A program made the position numbers and the translations under genes. A model generated the notes under the pieces. The model made no database searches, was not told where the DNA came from, and was given only the letters and a program-made list of their open reading frames with translations. Positions 19,076 through 27,273 of a stretch of DNA of 64,000 bases are shown here, one piece after another (the stretch's first letter is position 1; the number at the start of each line of letters is the position of its first letter). Location: positions 270,554 through 334,553 of the forward strand of contig NZ_MSZX01000002.1 of NCBI RefSeq assembly GCF_002021565.1, in the 5' to 3' direction. Origin of the DNA: Paenibacillus selenitireducens. Its GTDB lineage: Bacteria; Bacillota; Bacilli; Paenibacillales; Paenibacillaceae.

Positions 19076-20239
19076 TTACATTTGGCCGTAATATTTGAGA
19101 TACGAGCGTCGAAACACATGGATATACTTCCGGGCCAGATCATCCCAGTTTTCGGCGTGTAGAACCGCTTGATCGGCAATTGCCTTGTAATGGTCATAAT
19201 TCGCTACGAACTGCTCGATTGCACCTGCAATAGAGTCAGGTGATTCTGGATCAAACCAGGCTACTTTTTCAGTGGTATTCCAATGATCTAGATGTTCACG
19301 CATGACGGGAATGTCGGAACAAAGAACGGGTACCTTGAGCCGTAAAGCTTCGAATACCGGAAGTCCTCCTCCTTCAGATAGAGTAGGCATAATTAAAGCT
19401 TTGGCTCCGCGAATGACGGGCATGATATCTTGATCCGATAGGTAGCCAAGTGCGTAAAAATCTTCACCAACCCGAAGTCCTGTTCGCCTGATCAGCGAAA
19501 CTAAGGTAGCAATCGACGGCACTTCCGGCCAATTTGGCGGTTCGCAGATTAATAAGTCTGTGTGATATCCGAATAATACAAGAGGCAGCCGTTTCCGCTG
19601 AGAGAACCTGGAGTAGGCTAACAGCAAATTGTAATGATTTTTGTGCGGAGACGTATTCGCTGGGTAAACGATGTAATCGGGGGGGAGTTTAGCGGCAATT
19701 TCTGGTCTTATGCTGCCTGAAGAAACGTCGTTTGGCGCGATGGCATATGGGATTACGGTAGCCTGACAATGACTGCCGAAATGTGAAATGATCCTGTCTC
19801 TCACATAATTGGACGGCACAATGACAGACGTCGTATGTTCCAACCATTCTTTCGAAGACTTCCAATAATTTCGTATATAGGTTCCGGTTGTAAACGGGGG
19901 CACAAAATCCAAAATCGTCGTATCATGATACGTGCAAATCGTAGGACGGTTAATAGGCTTGAATTTCATTTGATGAGGCCAAAAATAATAGACGACATGA
20001 CAGTCATGATAAAAAGAGGTTCCTTCTGGACTCTGTATATCTCCATCAAAATATGCGATTTCGATGTTTGCGCAGGTGTGGCCAAGCTCATCAAATGGTG
20101 CGATGGCTTGCATTTGCGAAGAAACAACCAACCGAATCAGTTCCATATCATCCTGTCGGGCGATCGCCGGAAGCAAGTTGGAAAGTAATCGTGTCCCTCC
20201 ACCGAACGACATTGTTGTACACCAAATGAGAATTCGCAT
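19076..20239 (-). CDS. GT4-type glycosyltransferase, paralogue 2
   Basis: The start at 20239 gives about 387 residues beginning MRILIWCTTMSFGGGTRLL, colinear with paralogue 1 and preceded by AAAGGATGG. The frame is open to 20314, but the extra 25 residues have no counterpart. Motifs are VVYYFWPHQMKFK, YHDTTILDFVPPF, YPANTSPHKNHYNLLLAYS and GGGLPVFEALRLKVPVLCSD. This copy keeps GGGLPVFEA where paralogue 1 has a one-residue insertion (GGGSYPVEEA), so paralogue 1 may have altered specificity. Confidence 0.86.
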   Translation of the reverse strand: MRILIWCTTMSFGGGTRLLSNLLPAIARQDDMELIRLVVSSQMQAIAPFDELGHTCANIEIAYFDGDIQSPEGTSFYHDCHVVYYFWPHQMKFKPINRPTICTYHDTTILDFVPPFTTGTYIRNYWKSSKEWLEHTTSVIVPSNYVRDRIISHFGSHCQATVIPYAIAPNDVSSGSIRPEIAAKLPPDYIVYPANTSPHKNHYNLLLAYSRFSQRKRLPLVLFGYHTDLLICEPPNWPEVPSIATLVSLIRRTGLRVGEDFYALGYLSDQDIMPVIRGAKALIMPTLSEGGGLPVFEALRLKVPVLCSDIPVMREHLDHWNTTEKVAWFDPESPDSIAGAIEQFVANYDHYKAIADQAVLHAENWDDLARKYIHVFRRSYLKYYGQM

Positions 20240-20351
20240 TTGCAACCATCCTTTATTCAATGATAAGGGAATTTTCCAACCTGAAAAATCCATGGACCGT
20301 CGGAATTCCGCCATGAATCATTCAGGTGAATTGTTATGCCCTGTTATGCAT

Positions 20352-21053
20352 CTACCAAGGAAATTGCCGAGGAATCCCCCTTGGGCAAGGTGCGGTTGCA
20401 GCAGGATTGAAGGGGGCATTGTAGACCTCAGATCCAATAGGTCCCCCCCATTTTTTCGCATAATACGCTTCCCATTCAGGCCATAATTGTAGGGTTTGCA
20501 AGTGAAGCTGCGGATCGGATTTTATGGTATTGCTGCCGCCGTTGTGATGTGTAATCGGGAGGTTGGTTTCATACATATCATAGCCTGCAAGCAGAGTACG
20601 GTAGCAGAAGTCGACATCTGAAAAATAATCCGGCCACGTCGTATCCCAGTAGCCAATCGTTCCCACGGCTTGTACGTTAATGGCAAAAAGTAAAAATCCA
20701 CTGGCACAGGTAATCCCCCAATTTGCCCCAGTATTTTTCAGTTTGGTTAATGCTGATATAAACGTACTTGCGGTATGGGGATGTGCTTCAGCATCATTAT
20801 GCATGAATATGACGGCATCTGCCCCCTGTTGTTGCCCCATTTGCAGAAGAAGATTCATAGACTGCGTGAAGCTTAATGGAGTAGGGGATGGATATATATG
20901 AACACCAGGTGGAAAGGGTTGTTCGTGCTGTAAGGAGTGATGAGGCGTGTTGTCAAAGATGATCGTATGCGCCCATAATGGCTCGATGCTTTGAATGGCT
21001 AGGCGAAGTAAGTCAAGGTTATTGCGATAGAAAAAAGCGAAGATATATTTCAT
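20352..21053 (-). CDS. GT2-type glycosyltransferase
   Basis: The start at 21053 follows a perfect AAAGGAGGTG and gives 233 residues; the frame extends 9 codons further without a site. MKYIFAFFYRNNLDLLRLAIQS, HTIIFDNTPH, and DAVIFMHNDAEAHP (the HND in the metal-binding DxD position) define a GT-A inverting fold. YFSDVDFCYRTLLAGYDMYE follows, as in rhamnosyl and related transferases. No membrane anchor. It is one gene of the minus-strand block 17859-21998. Confidence 0.82.
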   Translation of the reverse strand: MKYIFAFFYRNNLDLLRLAIQSIEPLWAHTIIFDNTPHHSLQHEQPFPPGVHIYPSPTPLSFTQSMNLLLQMGQQQGADAVIFMHNDAEAHPHTASTFISALTKLKNTGANWGITCASGFLLFAINVQAVGTIGYWDTTWPDYFSDVDFCYRTLLAGYDMYETNLPITHHNGGSNTIKSDPQLHLQTLQLWPEWEAYYAKKWGGPIGSEVYNAPFNPAATAPCPRGIPRQFPW

Positions 21054-21089
21054 AGGACACCTCCTTTGTTGTCTATACATGTTTTTAAG

Positions 21090-21998
21090 TTATGATGGCT
21101 CTGTCATATTGTTTTTCCACCATTTGATCGTGTCTTCAAGACCTTGATGTAGGTTTACTTTTGGCGTCCAACCCAGTTCTTGTAGCTTGTGGATTCGACC
21201 TTCAACGAGCGGCATTTCAGCATGAGATATTGGTAAAGCCCCGTACTGAATTAGCTCTGGCTTTCCGATACGTTGTGATATTTGCTGAAGAACCTCCTTA
21301 ATCGAAACGGCTGTCCCTGATGCGATATTGACAGGACCTTCGACATTGCTCATTAATATGGAAATAAAAGCTTCAGCAACGTCTTGCGCAAACAAGAAAT
21401 CTCTTCGATGCTTCCCATCTGTGCAGCGAATCTCTTGGTTAAGCAGGAGGGAGCGAATGGCATAAGGGATTAGCCGGTTTGACTTTTCATATGGACCATA
21501 CGCGAAAAAAATTCTCCCCCAAGCACAGCTTAGACCGGTCTGTTTCGAGAAATCTTCGATTAATGCACGGGCGTAGTTTTTGCAGACAGCATAGGGTGAG
21601 CTATAAGTTAGCGGTGATAGATCCTCTATAAGTGTGTTTTCTCCCCATTCGTATTCAGCGCATGTCCCAGCGGTTACCATCCTCTGCCCGCCATGGTCAT
21701 AGAAATGCCTCATTAAACATAAGGATGCCTCCACCCACTGAAAGTTGGTCAATGAATTCCAATACACACCAGGGGTAGCTTCCCAAGCCAGATGCAGGAG
21801 ATGTGTGGGTTTGACAGAGTTCATAAACCTTCCGACATCATCTGCATGAAATAAATTAACTTGGTGCCAATGAATCCCGTTAAAGGGTACCTCCATCTTT
21901 TGTCTACTAATCGCGTGTATCTCTATCGAGTGCTGCATTAATAAAGGGAGGACATGCTTTCCGACAAAACCGCTCGCTCCGGTAATTACAAGGATCAT
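21090..21998 (-). CDS. NAD-dependent epimerase/dehydratase (extended SDR)
   Basis: The start at 21998 follows AAGGTG and gives 302 residues. It has ITGASGFVGKHVLPLL at residue 4, HLAWEATPG, TAGTCAEYEWG, and the catalytic YSSPYAVCK (YxxxK). FFAYGPYEKSNRLIPYAI and GKHRRDFLFAQDVAEAF follow. The family includes Rmd, abequose synthase and other 4-keto reductases or epimerases. In this cluster it could reduce CDP- or GDP-4-keto-6-deoxy sugars. It heads the minus-strand block and has a good sigma-K-like promoter. Confidence 0.82.
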   Translation of the reverse strand: MILVITGASGFVGKHVLPLLMQHSIEIHAISRQKMEVPFNGIHWHQVNLFHADDVGRFMNSVKPTHLLHLAWEATPGVYWNSLTNFQWVEASLCLMRHFYDHGGQRMVTAGTCAEYEWGENTLIEDLSPLTYSSPYAVCKNYARALIEDFSKQTGLSCAWGRIFFAYGPYEKSNRLIPYAIRSLLLNQEIRCTDGKHRRDFLFAQDVAEAFISILMSNVEGPVNIASGTAVSIKEVLQQISQRIGKPELIQYGALPISHAEMPLVEGRIHKLQELGWTPKVNLHQGLEDTIKWWKNNMTEPS

Positions 21999-22052
21999 TT
22001 TTTTATCACCTTTTGAATTATTTATTCGATGCATCTATGAAACCTTATCTTA

Positions 22053-22081
22053 TAATCTATTCTTCTCTTTCATGAAAAGTG
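22053..22081 (-). promoter_or_regulatory. Sigma-K-like promoter of the minus-strand glycan block
   Basis: On the minus strand CACT (22081-22078), 15 bases, then GAATAGATTA (22062-22053). The layout is identical to 3582-3610, and it lies 55 bases before the start at 21998. Confidence 0.45.
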
Positions 22082-22189
22082 ACGGAATTCGCTAGAATGG
22101 TTAGAAATAACAGAAAACGTATATATCCATTTCTTTGTATTTATGGATAAACATTGAACTTTCGGCTAAAGCGCCCTGACTTATAAACG

Positions 22190-22218
22190 TACTGCTGAAT
22201 ATGGTGTCAGATAGACTA
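22190..22218 (+). promoter_or_regulatory. Sigma-K-like promoter of manC, containing 20-bp repeat copy 2
   Basis: TACT (22190-22193), 15 bases, AGATAGACTA (22209-22218), about 60 bases before the GTG of manC. The 20-bp repeat shared with 11745-11764 occupies 22196-22215. Confidence 0.4.
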
Positions 22219-22278
22219 GTTTGTTAGTCGGGTTTTCTACCCGTTACACGTGGAAATGCGAACTGGAGGGGAAGGAAT

Positions 22279-23655
22279 GTGCGATTAGTATTGTTATCCG
22301 GTGGTTCAGGGAAACGGTTATGGCCGTTAAGCAACGATGCAAGGTCCAAGCAATTTCTTAAAGTACTCGTGAATGATAAAGGACAATATGAATCGATGAT
22401 TCAACGCGTTTGGCGTCAACTTCAAGATGCAGGATTGGCGGATCATACATTAATTGCGACGAGCAGCGCACAGCGAGAAATTGTATTCAACCAAATCGAA
22501 GGGCATGTGAACGTCGTGGTGGAGCCGGATCGACGAGATACGTTCGCAGCGATCGTGCTCTCTGCCTTATATATGCGTGCTGAACAGGGAATGGATGCGA
22601 ATGAAGTCATCACGGTCATGCCCGTGGATCCATTCGTGGAGGCCTCTTTTTTTGACAGAATCCAGGATATGGAGTCCGCGTTGAACGATGCGTCTGCCGA
22701 CTTAGCGTTAATCGGGGTAAGGCCGTCCTATCCTGCGGAGATCTATGGATATATTGTTCCTCATCAAAGTGACGGCAAACGGTATAAGCGGGTGAATTAT
22801 TTCAAGGAAAAGCCGGACGAGGCGTTAGCGACTAAGCTTTTGCAAGAACATGCATTATGGAACTGCGGCGTTTTTTCGTTTCGATTGAGTTTTATTCTTT
22901 CTATTCTTGAAAAGAAGGGTCTGCCGACCGATTATCACGCTTTTCTGGCCGGCTACAAGCAATTGAATAGCAATAGCTTCGATTATGAAGTGGTCGAACA
23001 TACACGCCGTATTATTGTTCTGCCTTTTGAAGGGTTCTGGAAAGATCTTGGCACATGGGACACGCTCACGGATGAAATTGAGAATCCAGTCGTAGGCAAA
23101 GGCATCATTAAAAATAAAGATCCCCATACATGCGCTAACAATCATATCGTGAACGAATTGGATATTCCCGTTGCTGTCATTGGTTTATCCGACGTCATCG
23201 TTGCAGCGAGTCCGGATGGCATTCTGGTTAGCACCAAGGAGGCAAGTCCGCAAGTCAAAGGAATCGTCCATGAGTTTGAAAGCAAGCCGATGTATGTTGA
23301 GCGTCGATGGGGATGGTACCGAATCATCGATTTTTATCAATCTGAGGACGGATTGGAAGTGAACACGCGCAGAATACAAATCAAAGCGGGTAAAAACTTA
23401 AGTTATCATACCCATCATCATCGGAAAGAACTATGGACCATCCTTCGTGGAGAAGCACAAGTCATGATTGGAGACCAGCTGCTGAGTGTAAAAGCGTGCG
23501 ATACCATTCAAATTGATGCAGGGATAGGACACGCAATGAAGGCCATTACGGATCTAGAGTTCATTGAAGTACAAATGGGACATGATATCACAGAGCAGGA
23601 TATTACTCGAATCTTCTTAGAATGGAAAGATATACTGGAATTGGGGTTGATATGA
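22279..23655 (+). CDS. manC: Mannose-1-phosphate guanylyltransferase / mannose-6-phosphate isomerase
   Basis: The 458-residue protein starts at GTG 22279 after GGAGGGGAAGG. The N-terminal nucleotidyltransferase domain has LSGGSGKRLWPLS (residues 5-17), SKQFLKVL, VEPDRRDTFAAIVLSA, VMPVDPFV and FKEKPDEA. The C-terminal cupin has RRWGWYRIIDF, HTHHHRKELWTILRGEAQV and HAMKAITDLEFIEVQMG, as in bifunctional type II ManC. It supplies GDP-mannose to gmd. No phosphomannomutase gene is in the window. It is transcribed alone. Confidence 0.95.
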   Translation: MRLVLLSGGSGKRLWPLSNDARSKQFLKVLVNDKGQYESMIQRVWRQLQDAGLADHTLIATSSAQREIVFNQIEGHVNVVVEPDRRDTFAAIVLSALYMRAEQGMDANEVITVMPVDPFVEASFFDRIQDMESALNDASADLALIGVRPSYPAEIYGYIVPHQSDGKRYKRVNYFKEKPDEALATKLLQEHALWNCGVFSFRLSFILSILEKKGLPTDYHAFLAGYKQLNSNSFDYEVVEHTRRIIVLPFEGFWKDLGTWDTLTDEIENPVVGKGIIKNKDPHTCANNHIVNELDIPVAVIGLSDVIVAASPDGILVSTKEASPQVKGIVHEFESKPMYVERRWGWYRIIDFYQSEDGLEVNTRRIQIKAGKNLSYHTHHHRKELWTILRGEAQVMIGDQLLSVKACDTIQIDAGIGHAMKAITDLEFIEVQMGHDITEQDITRIFLEWKDILELGLI

Positions 23656-23756
23656 TTTATTATTTCTTTATGTGGGAAATTTGATAATTTTATATTCATA
23701 CGGATATGGTTGGTTTATTATGGAAAGGTGGGATTTATTATTTAGGGAGGAATATT

Positions 23757-24416
23757 ATGTCTGATTCAAATTGGAGTCCAAATCCAGATCCACAATTACA
23801 CCGGCAGCCCAAATCATCTCTTGATTTGCAGCTCATCGTACAATTACTCCGAAATCCATTAACGAGCTTATCTCTGAACCCGGCAACGCAGTGGTTATAT
23901 GGAGTTCTAGGTATTGCAGCATCCATTGTAGGGTTTGCTTTATGGACAACGACATCCGTTACGTCCATTTTCGCTTTGTTCTTGAATCCTTTGGCGGGTC
24001 TCGGGATCGGCAGAGGTTTAGGCTTTAGTATTTACGCAGGCACATTTGTAAGAATGATTGTTCTTGCACTGGTTTCGCAGGGTGTACTTATCGGATCCAT
24101 TTGGATCTTCGGCAATTGGTTAAGCGGCAAAAAGCAGGATTGGCGAAACCTGGTAACTTATTTAGGTGGCGTACAATGGCTGTTCGGCGGAGCGTTTATC
24201 GTTGCTGCCATCATTGGATTATTGCTTGGTCAGATCGGGTTTCTTATCGCGAGTATTGCCTTAGTTCTTACCATCATATTTATTGTGCTTACTTCATTAG
24301 AGTGTTATACATTTGTTTCGACAGAACGTAAATCACAATTTCTCGTCTATTCCATCGGTGTGTATATACTTATTGTTGGAATCTTATCAACAGGATTAAC
24401 GAGATCGATCATCTAA
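23757..24416 (+). CDS. Yip1-like multi-pass membrane protein
   Basis: The ATG at 23757, after AGGGAGG, gives 219 residues. A polar N-terminus of about 45 residues is followed by five hydrophobic segments (roughly residues 55-80, 95-120, 140-165, 170-190, 195-215). The arrangement and the early FLNPLAGLGIG-type Pro are like bacterial YIP1 family proteins. Function unknown. It stands alone between manC and the YhcN-type gene. Confidence 0.6.
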   Translation: MSDSNWSPNPDPQLHRQPKSSLDLQLIVQLLRNPLTSLSLNPATQWLYGVLGIAASIVGFALWTTTSVTSIFALFLNPLAGLGIGRGLGFSIYAGTFVRMIVLALVSQGVLIGSIWIFGNWLSGKKQDWRNLVTYLGGVQWLFGGAFIVAAIIGLLLGQIGFLIASIALVLTIIFIVLTSLECYTFVSTERKSQFLVYSIGVYILIVGILSTGLTRSII

Positions 24417-24438
24417 ATACCGATTCAAATTCATGGTT

Positions 24439-24531
24439 GCAAAAGAAACAATTCATGCAAAAGCAACAAGTTCCTACACATGCATAAGCAACAATATCGT
24501 ACACATATAAAAGAAACAATATCCTACGCAC
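24439..24531 (+). repeat. Degenerate 25-bp tandem repeat
   Basis: Units begin near 24439 (short), 24457, 24482 and 24507, with consensus roughly AAAAGMAACAATATCCTAC followed by RCAT. It is non-coding and lies just before a terminator hairpin. No function evident. Confidence 0.6.
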
Positions 24532-24575
24532 CAAATCATCCTGCTGTTAAGCGCAGTGAATGATTTGGTGTTTTT
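24529..24575 (+). terminator. Intrinsic terminator after the Yip1-like gene
   Basis: CACCAAATCAT (24529-24539) pairs perfectly with ATGATTTGGTG (24560-24570), with an inner CTG/CAG stem, and five T follow. Confidence 0.85.
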
Positions 24576-24686
24576 GTTGTGCAAAGATCATTTCCTATAC
24601 TGCCAATTTCCTCACAGGATAGCGCATACCCCGCTTACGCATGCTATGTCTTGTTCGACTTTAAACCAATTGGATGGAGGATGGTT

Positions 24687-25742
24687 ATGCGTAGCGTAAA
24701 AACAGTGGGTATCTGTTTAACAGCAGCAGCAATCATGATCGGTGCTATGGGAGTAACGGGATGCTCTAACAATGCAGCGAACAAAGTGAAGACGAACAGT
24801 TTGGATGGCCGTAATAATATTGCACCTTATTCCACGTACAATCGCGGTACTGTGAATCCACTCGGTACTGGCACAAATGCTAGCCGAATCGGCACCAATA
24901 ACGCCATGGAGTGGAGCCAGAAAGCTGCGGATCAAATCGTGAAGATTCCTGGTGTCAAAACGGCTCGCGTCATTCTCATGAATCGTGATGCTTATGTTGC
25001 AGTGACCTTGGACAACAAAGTAACGCCAAAATCCACGGCGGTTCCTCATCATCGTGGTGGCGGTGTGACACCGCGTTCACTAACCGGTAATATGACGGGT
25101 ATAGATGGTGTGCGTGGCACAACTGGCACAACGGGCACACCTGGCGCACCTGGCGCACCTGGTGCACCTGGCACATATGGTACTCGTGGGATAACTGGCA
25201 TGCCTGGCATACCTGGCACACCAGGCACATATGGTCCTCGTGGCACAGATGGTGGTATGCACGGCATGAATTATGGAACGAACTATCGTTCTAATAATAC
25301 CTCCACCTATGGAACTAACTATGGCTCCATGTCTGGATTGGATGGCCGTCATCCTTCTACCGTTCGTCCTTACAATGCGACGAACCCATTGGCGAACCCA
25401 ACCCGTGGAACGAATCCAACGACACGATCCGCAAGTCATGATGTGACTGTGACAGACGCATTGAAGCTAAAAATTGCGCATGCTGTGAAACACAGCGTTC
25501 CGCAAGTGAATAATGTCTATGTCTCCGCGAATCCTGACTTTGTCTCACGCATTAACGGATATGCGAATCAATTCCGTAATGGGAATCCGATTACAGGTAT
25601 TGGCGAAGAATTTACTGCGTTGATTAACCGTATCTTCCCTGCCCGTACAGGAACAACGGTTACACCGAACTCGTACAATCCTTCGACCTATCGGAATCCA
25701 AGTAACATGAATGTACCGATGAAGCCATCCACGTACCGTTAG
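24687..25742 (+). CDS. YhcN/YlaJ-type sporulation lipoprotein with inserted collagen-like tract
   Basis: The ATG at 24687 lies 6 bases after GGAGG; upstream in-frame ATGs lack a site. The 351-residue product has a lipoprotein signal peptide (MRSVKTVGICLTAAAIMIGA, then GVTGC with Cys about residue 26). Residues 75-115 (SQKAADQIVKIPGVKTARV, DAYVAVTLDN) and 260-315 (LKLKIAHAVKHSVPQVNNVYVSANPDF) are the two parts of a YhcN/YlaJ domain. Between them lie about 17 G-X-Y triplets, mostly GTP, GAP, GIP and GTY, then an Asn/Tyr/Thr-rich linker. YhcN proteins are forespore lipoproteins of the inner membrane. The collagen-like insert is unusual and resembles BclA-type spore filaments. It lies just upstream of the gerE promoter. 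Confidence 0.85.
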   Translation: MRSVKTVGICLTAAAIMIGAMGVTGCSNNAANKVKTNSLDGRNNIAPYSTYNRGTVNPLGTGTNASRIGTNNAMEWSQKAADQIVKIPGVKTARVILMNRDAYVAVTLDNKVTPKSTAVPHHRGGGVTPRSLTGNMTGIDGVRGTTGTTGTPGAPGAPGAPGTYGTRGITGMPGIPGTPGTYGPRGTDGGMHGMNYGTNYRSNNTSTYGTNYGSMSGLDGRHPSTVRPYNATNPLANPTRGTNPTTRSASHDVTVTDALKLKIAHAVKHSVPQVNNVYVSANPDFVSRINGYANQFRNGNPITGIGEEFTALINRIFPARTGTTVTPNSYNPSTYRNPSNMNVPMKPSTYR

Positions 25743-25792
25743 GTGCTAGATCAATCTAGGTATTCATGACTGCCCATTTTTAATGATTACCG

Positions 25793-25821
25793 CACCAATA
25801 GTTTGCCCCCTTCATAGTATG
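25793..25821 (+). promoter_or_regulatory. Sigma-K-like promoter of gerE
   Basis: CACC (25793-25796), 15 bases, TCATAGTATG (25812-25821), about 64 bases before the gerE TTG. gerE of Bacillus is a sigma-K gene. One -10 mismatch (final A to G). Confidence 0.5.
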
Positions 25822-25883
25822 AATTTGACTGTATCCCTTAACCTTGTTACACCATAAAATCCCGAGCAAGGAGGGGTGACACT

Positions 25884-25895
25884 ATTGAAGGGTAG
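25884..25895 (+). other. attL of element 1 (12-bp core in gerE start)
   Basis: The core ATTGAAGGGTAG recurs at 48116-48127 and 56080-56091. Here it joins gerE upstream sequence to element DNA, 139 bases before an integrase gene. Confidence 0.75.
25885..25895 (+). pseudogene. gerE: gerE 5' fragment: RBS, TTG start and first codons only
   Basis: AAGGAGGGG (25868-25876) is followed 8 bases later by TTG AAG GGT AG. These are the same first codons as the GerE frame at 56081. Beyond 25895 the sequence diverges, and the frame ends in an unrelated 32-codon ORF (to 25983). This is the native upstream end of gerE: promoter, ribosome binding site and start, cut off from its body by element 1. Identification rests on the exact match with the fragment at 56 kb. 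Confidence 0.8.
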
Positions 25896-25910
25896 GGGCA
25901 ACATGGAAGA

Positions 25911-25936
25911 ACCCTTTGTTCGCAAAGGGTTTTTTT
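25911..25936 (+). terminator. Terminator just inside element 1
   Basis: ACCCTTTG (25911-25918), TTCG loop, CAAAGGGT (25923-25930), seven T. It would stop transcription from the gerE promoter within element 1 before excision. Confidence 0.8.
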
Positions 25937-25953
25937 ATGCTATAAAAAAGGCG

Positions 25954-25976
25954 TTGGCGGGCCATTGGCGGCATAT
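25954..25976 (+). repeat. Arm-type-like direct repeats beside integrase 1
   Basis: TTGGCGGGCC and TTGGCGGCAT stand in tandem here; TTGGCGGCAT and TGGTGGCATA recur at 47950-47971 at the opposite end of element 1. Paired short repeats near both ends are typical of tyrosine integrase arm sites. Confidence 0.5.
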
Positions 25977-26033
25977 ATTGTGAAGTAAGGTTTACATGAC
26001 TTCATAGCTTAACGGGCAGAAGGAGGGGATTCG

Positions 26034-27194
26034 ATGCCGGTGTATAAGAATCGCAAAGCGAAGCGAAACCCTTGGTACATTGAGTTCGAAGCGGGTAAAG
26101 ATCCTGCAACAGGGCAGCGGAGGCGTTACAAAAAGCGGGGATATGGTACTAAAAAAGAAGCTGAGCTGGCTTTGGCGAAGTGGCGTTACGAGCTGGCGTT
26201 GATGGAGGAGGGGAGTGAACAGGAACATAAAGGCATAGATGCTGCACTCCATTCTGCCAAGATCGACGCCAATACCACGATGAATTTTAGAGTATACGCA
26301 AATCAATGGCTGGAATACCGCCATCACCTGAGTGACAATACCAGAGAATTATATCAATCCATGCTGCGGACGCATTTAATTCCTTCCTTAGGTACATTAT
26401 CTCTGCGCCGAATTACGTCGTCCGATATTCAGCAGTTCGTTCAAGATTTACATGGCAAAGGGTTGTCGGATTCCACGATTAAGCGTATCTTTTCGCTGCT
26501 GCATGCCATTCTTCAAGCGGCTGTCAAAACGGAGTTGGTTTCCCGTAATGTGGCTGCTGTCGTGGAGAAGCCGACGATTCGCCGCCGCCCCTTTACCGTA
26601 TGGTCATTAGATCAGATCAAGTTCTTTCTTCATCGCTTGCAAGAAGAGGGAGGGCGGTATGCCATTGTCTTTGCCCTTGCGATTCTAACCGGCATGAGGC
26701 AAGGTGAAATCCTGGGATTGCGTTGGCAAGACATCGATTTCGATGAGCGAGTCATTCGCATGCAGCAGACCTTAACGCATCGGGGGACATCCTTTCAATC
26801 GGGCGGAAAAACAGCGAAGAGCATACGGGTGATTGCCCTAACACAAGAGACGATCCGATGGCTCCAGGCACATCGGCGAGAACAATTCGCACAGCAGCCA
26901 CATGCAGAACTTGTCATTAGTAAACCAGAAGGAGGACCGTTGACACCTAGGGTATTACATCGCTTATGGCAGCAAATACTACATCAATGGCAGCTGCCTA
27001 GAATTACGTTTCACGATTTACGACATACCCACGCGAGCATTCTGCTGCAACAAGGCGTTCATCCTAAAGTGGTCTCCGAAAGGCTTGGACATTCCTCCGT
27101 TCATATGACGCTTAATACGTACTCCCATCTCCTTCCCCACCTTCAGCACGATATGGTCGAACCTTTGGATCATCTGTTATTTTCCAAAACATAA
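26034..27194 (+). CDS. int: Tyrosine recombinase/integrase of element 1
   Basis: The 386-residue phage-type integrase starts after GAAGGAGGGG. The N-terminal arm-binding domain is MPVYKNRKAKRNPWYIEFEAG...RRRYKKRGYGTKKEAE. The core-binding domain spans about residues 85-170. The catalytic domain holds R222 (TGMRQGE), H327 and R330 (HDLRH), H353 (LGHSS) and Y363 (NTYSH), a complete R-H-R-H-Y set, so it should be active. It lies 139 bases from attL1 and reads into the element. Integrase 2 (48255) is a clear paralogue, which fits their using the same site. Expected reaction: site-specific integration and excision at the gerE start. Confidence 0.93.
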   Translation: MPVYKNRKAKRNPWYIEFEAGKDPATGQRRRYKKRGYGTKKEAELALAKWRYELALMEEGSEQEHKGIDAALHSAKIDANTTMNFRVYANQWLEYRHHLSDNTRELYQSMLRTHLIPSLGTLSLRRITSSDIQQFVQDLHGKGLSDSTIKRIFSLLHAILQAAVKTELVSRNVAAVVEKPTIRRRPFTVWSLDQIKFFLHRLQEEGGRYAIVFALAILTGMRQGEILGLRWQDIDFDERVIRMQQTLTHRGTSFQSGGKTAKSIRVIALTQETIRWLQAHRREQFAQQPHAELVISKPEGGPLTPRVLHRLWQQILHQWQLPRITFHDLRHTHASILLQQGVHPKVVSERLGHSSVHMTLNTYSHLLPHLQHDMVEPLDHLLFSKT

Positions 27195-27222
27195 AAAACA
27201 GCCCCGAGGAGAGTCGGGACTG
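27193..27222 (-). terminator. Terminator of the nag operon (minus strand)
   Basis: On the minus strand CAGTCCCGA pairs with TCGGGGCTG (27222-27199), followed by six T. It sits directly after the integrase stop. Confidence 0.8.
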
Positions 27223-27273
27223 CATTATGAAAAGAGAAAGAGAAACCATGAATGATCTTAGTTGTGAAGAGAT

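Noticed and set aside
17859..20239. Frameshifted single glycosyltransferase
   Set aside because: Both copies are full length with their own starts and ribosome binding sites, so they are paralogues.
24439..24531. CRISPR-like array
   Set aside because: The 25-bp units are adjacent with no spacers and are degenerate, and no cas genes are near.
24976..25439. Minus-strand collagen-like or Cys-rich ORFs in three frames
   Set aside because: They are reverse-strand shadows of the G-X-Y repeat region; repeats keep several frames open.
25911..25925. LexA box next to integrase 1 (GAACCCTTTGTTC)
   Set aside because: The spacer is five bases instead of four, and the sequence is explained by the terminator hairpin.
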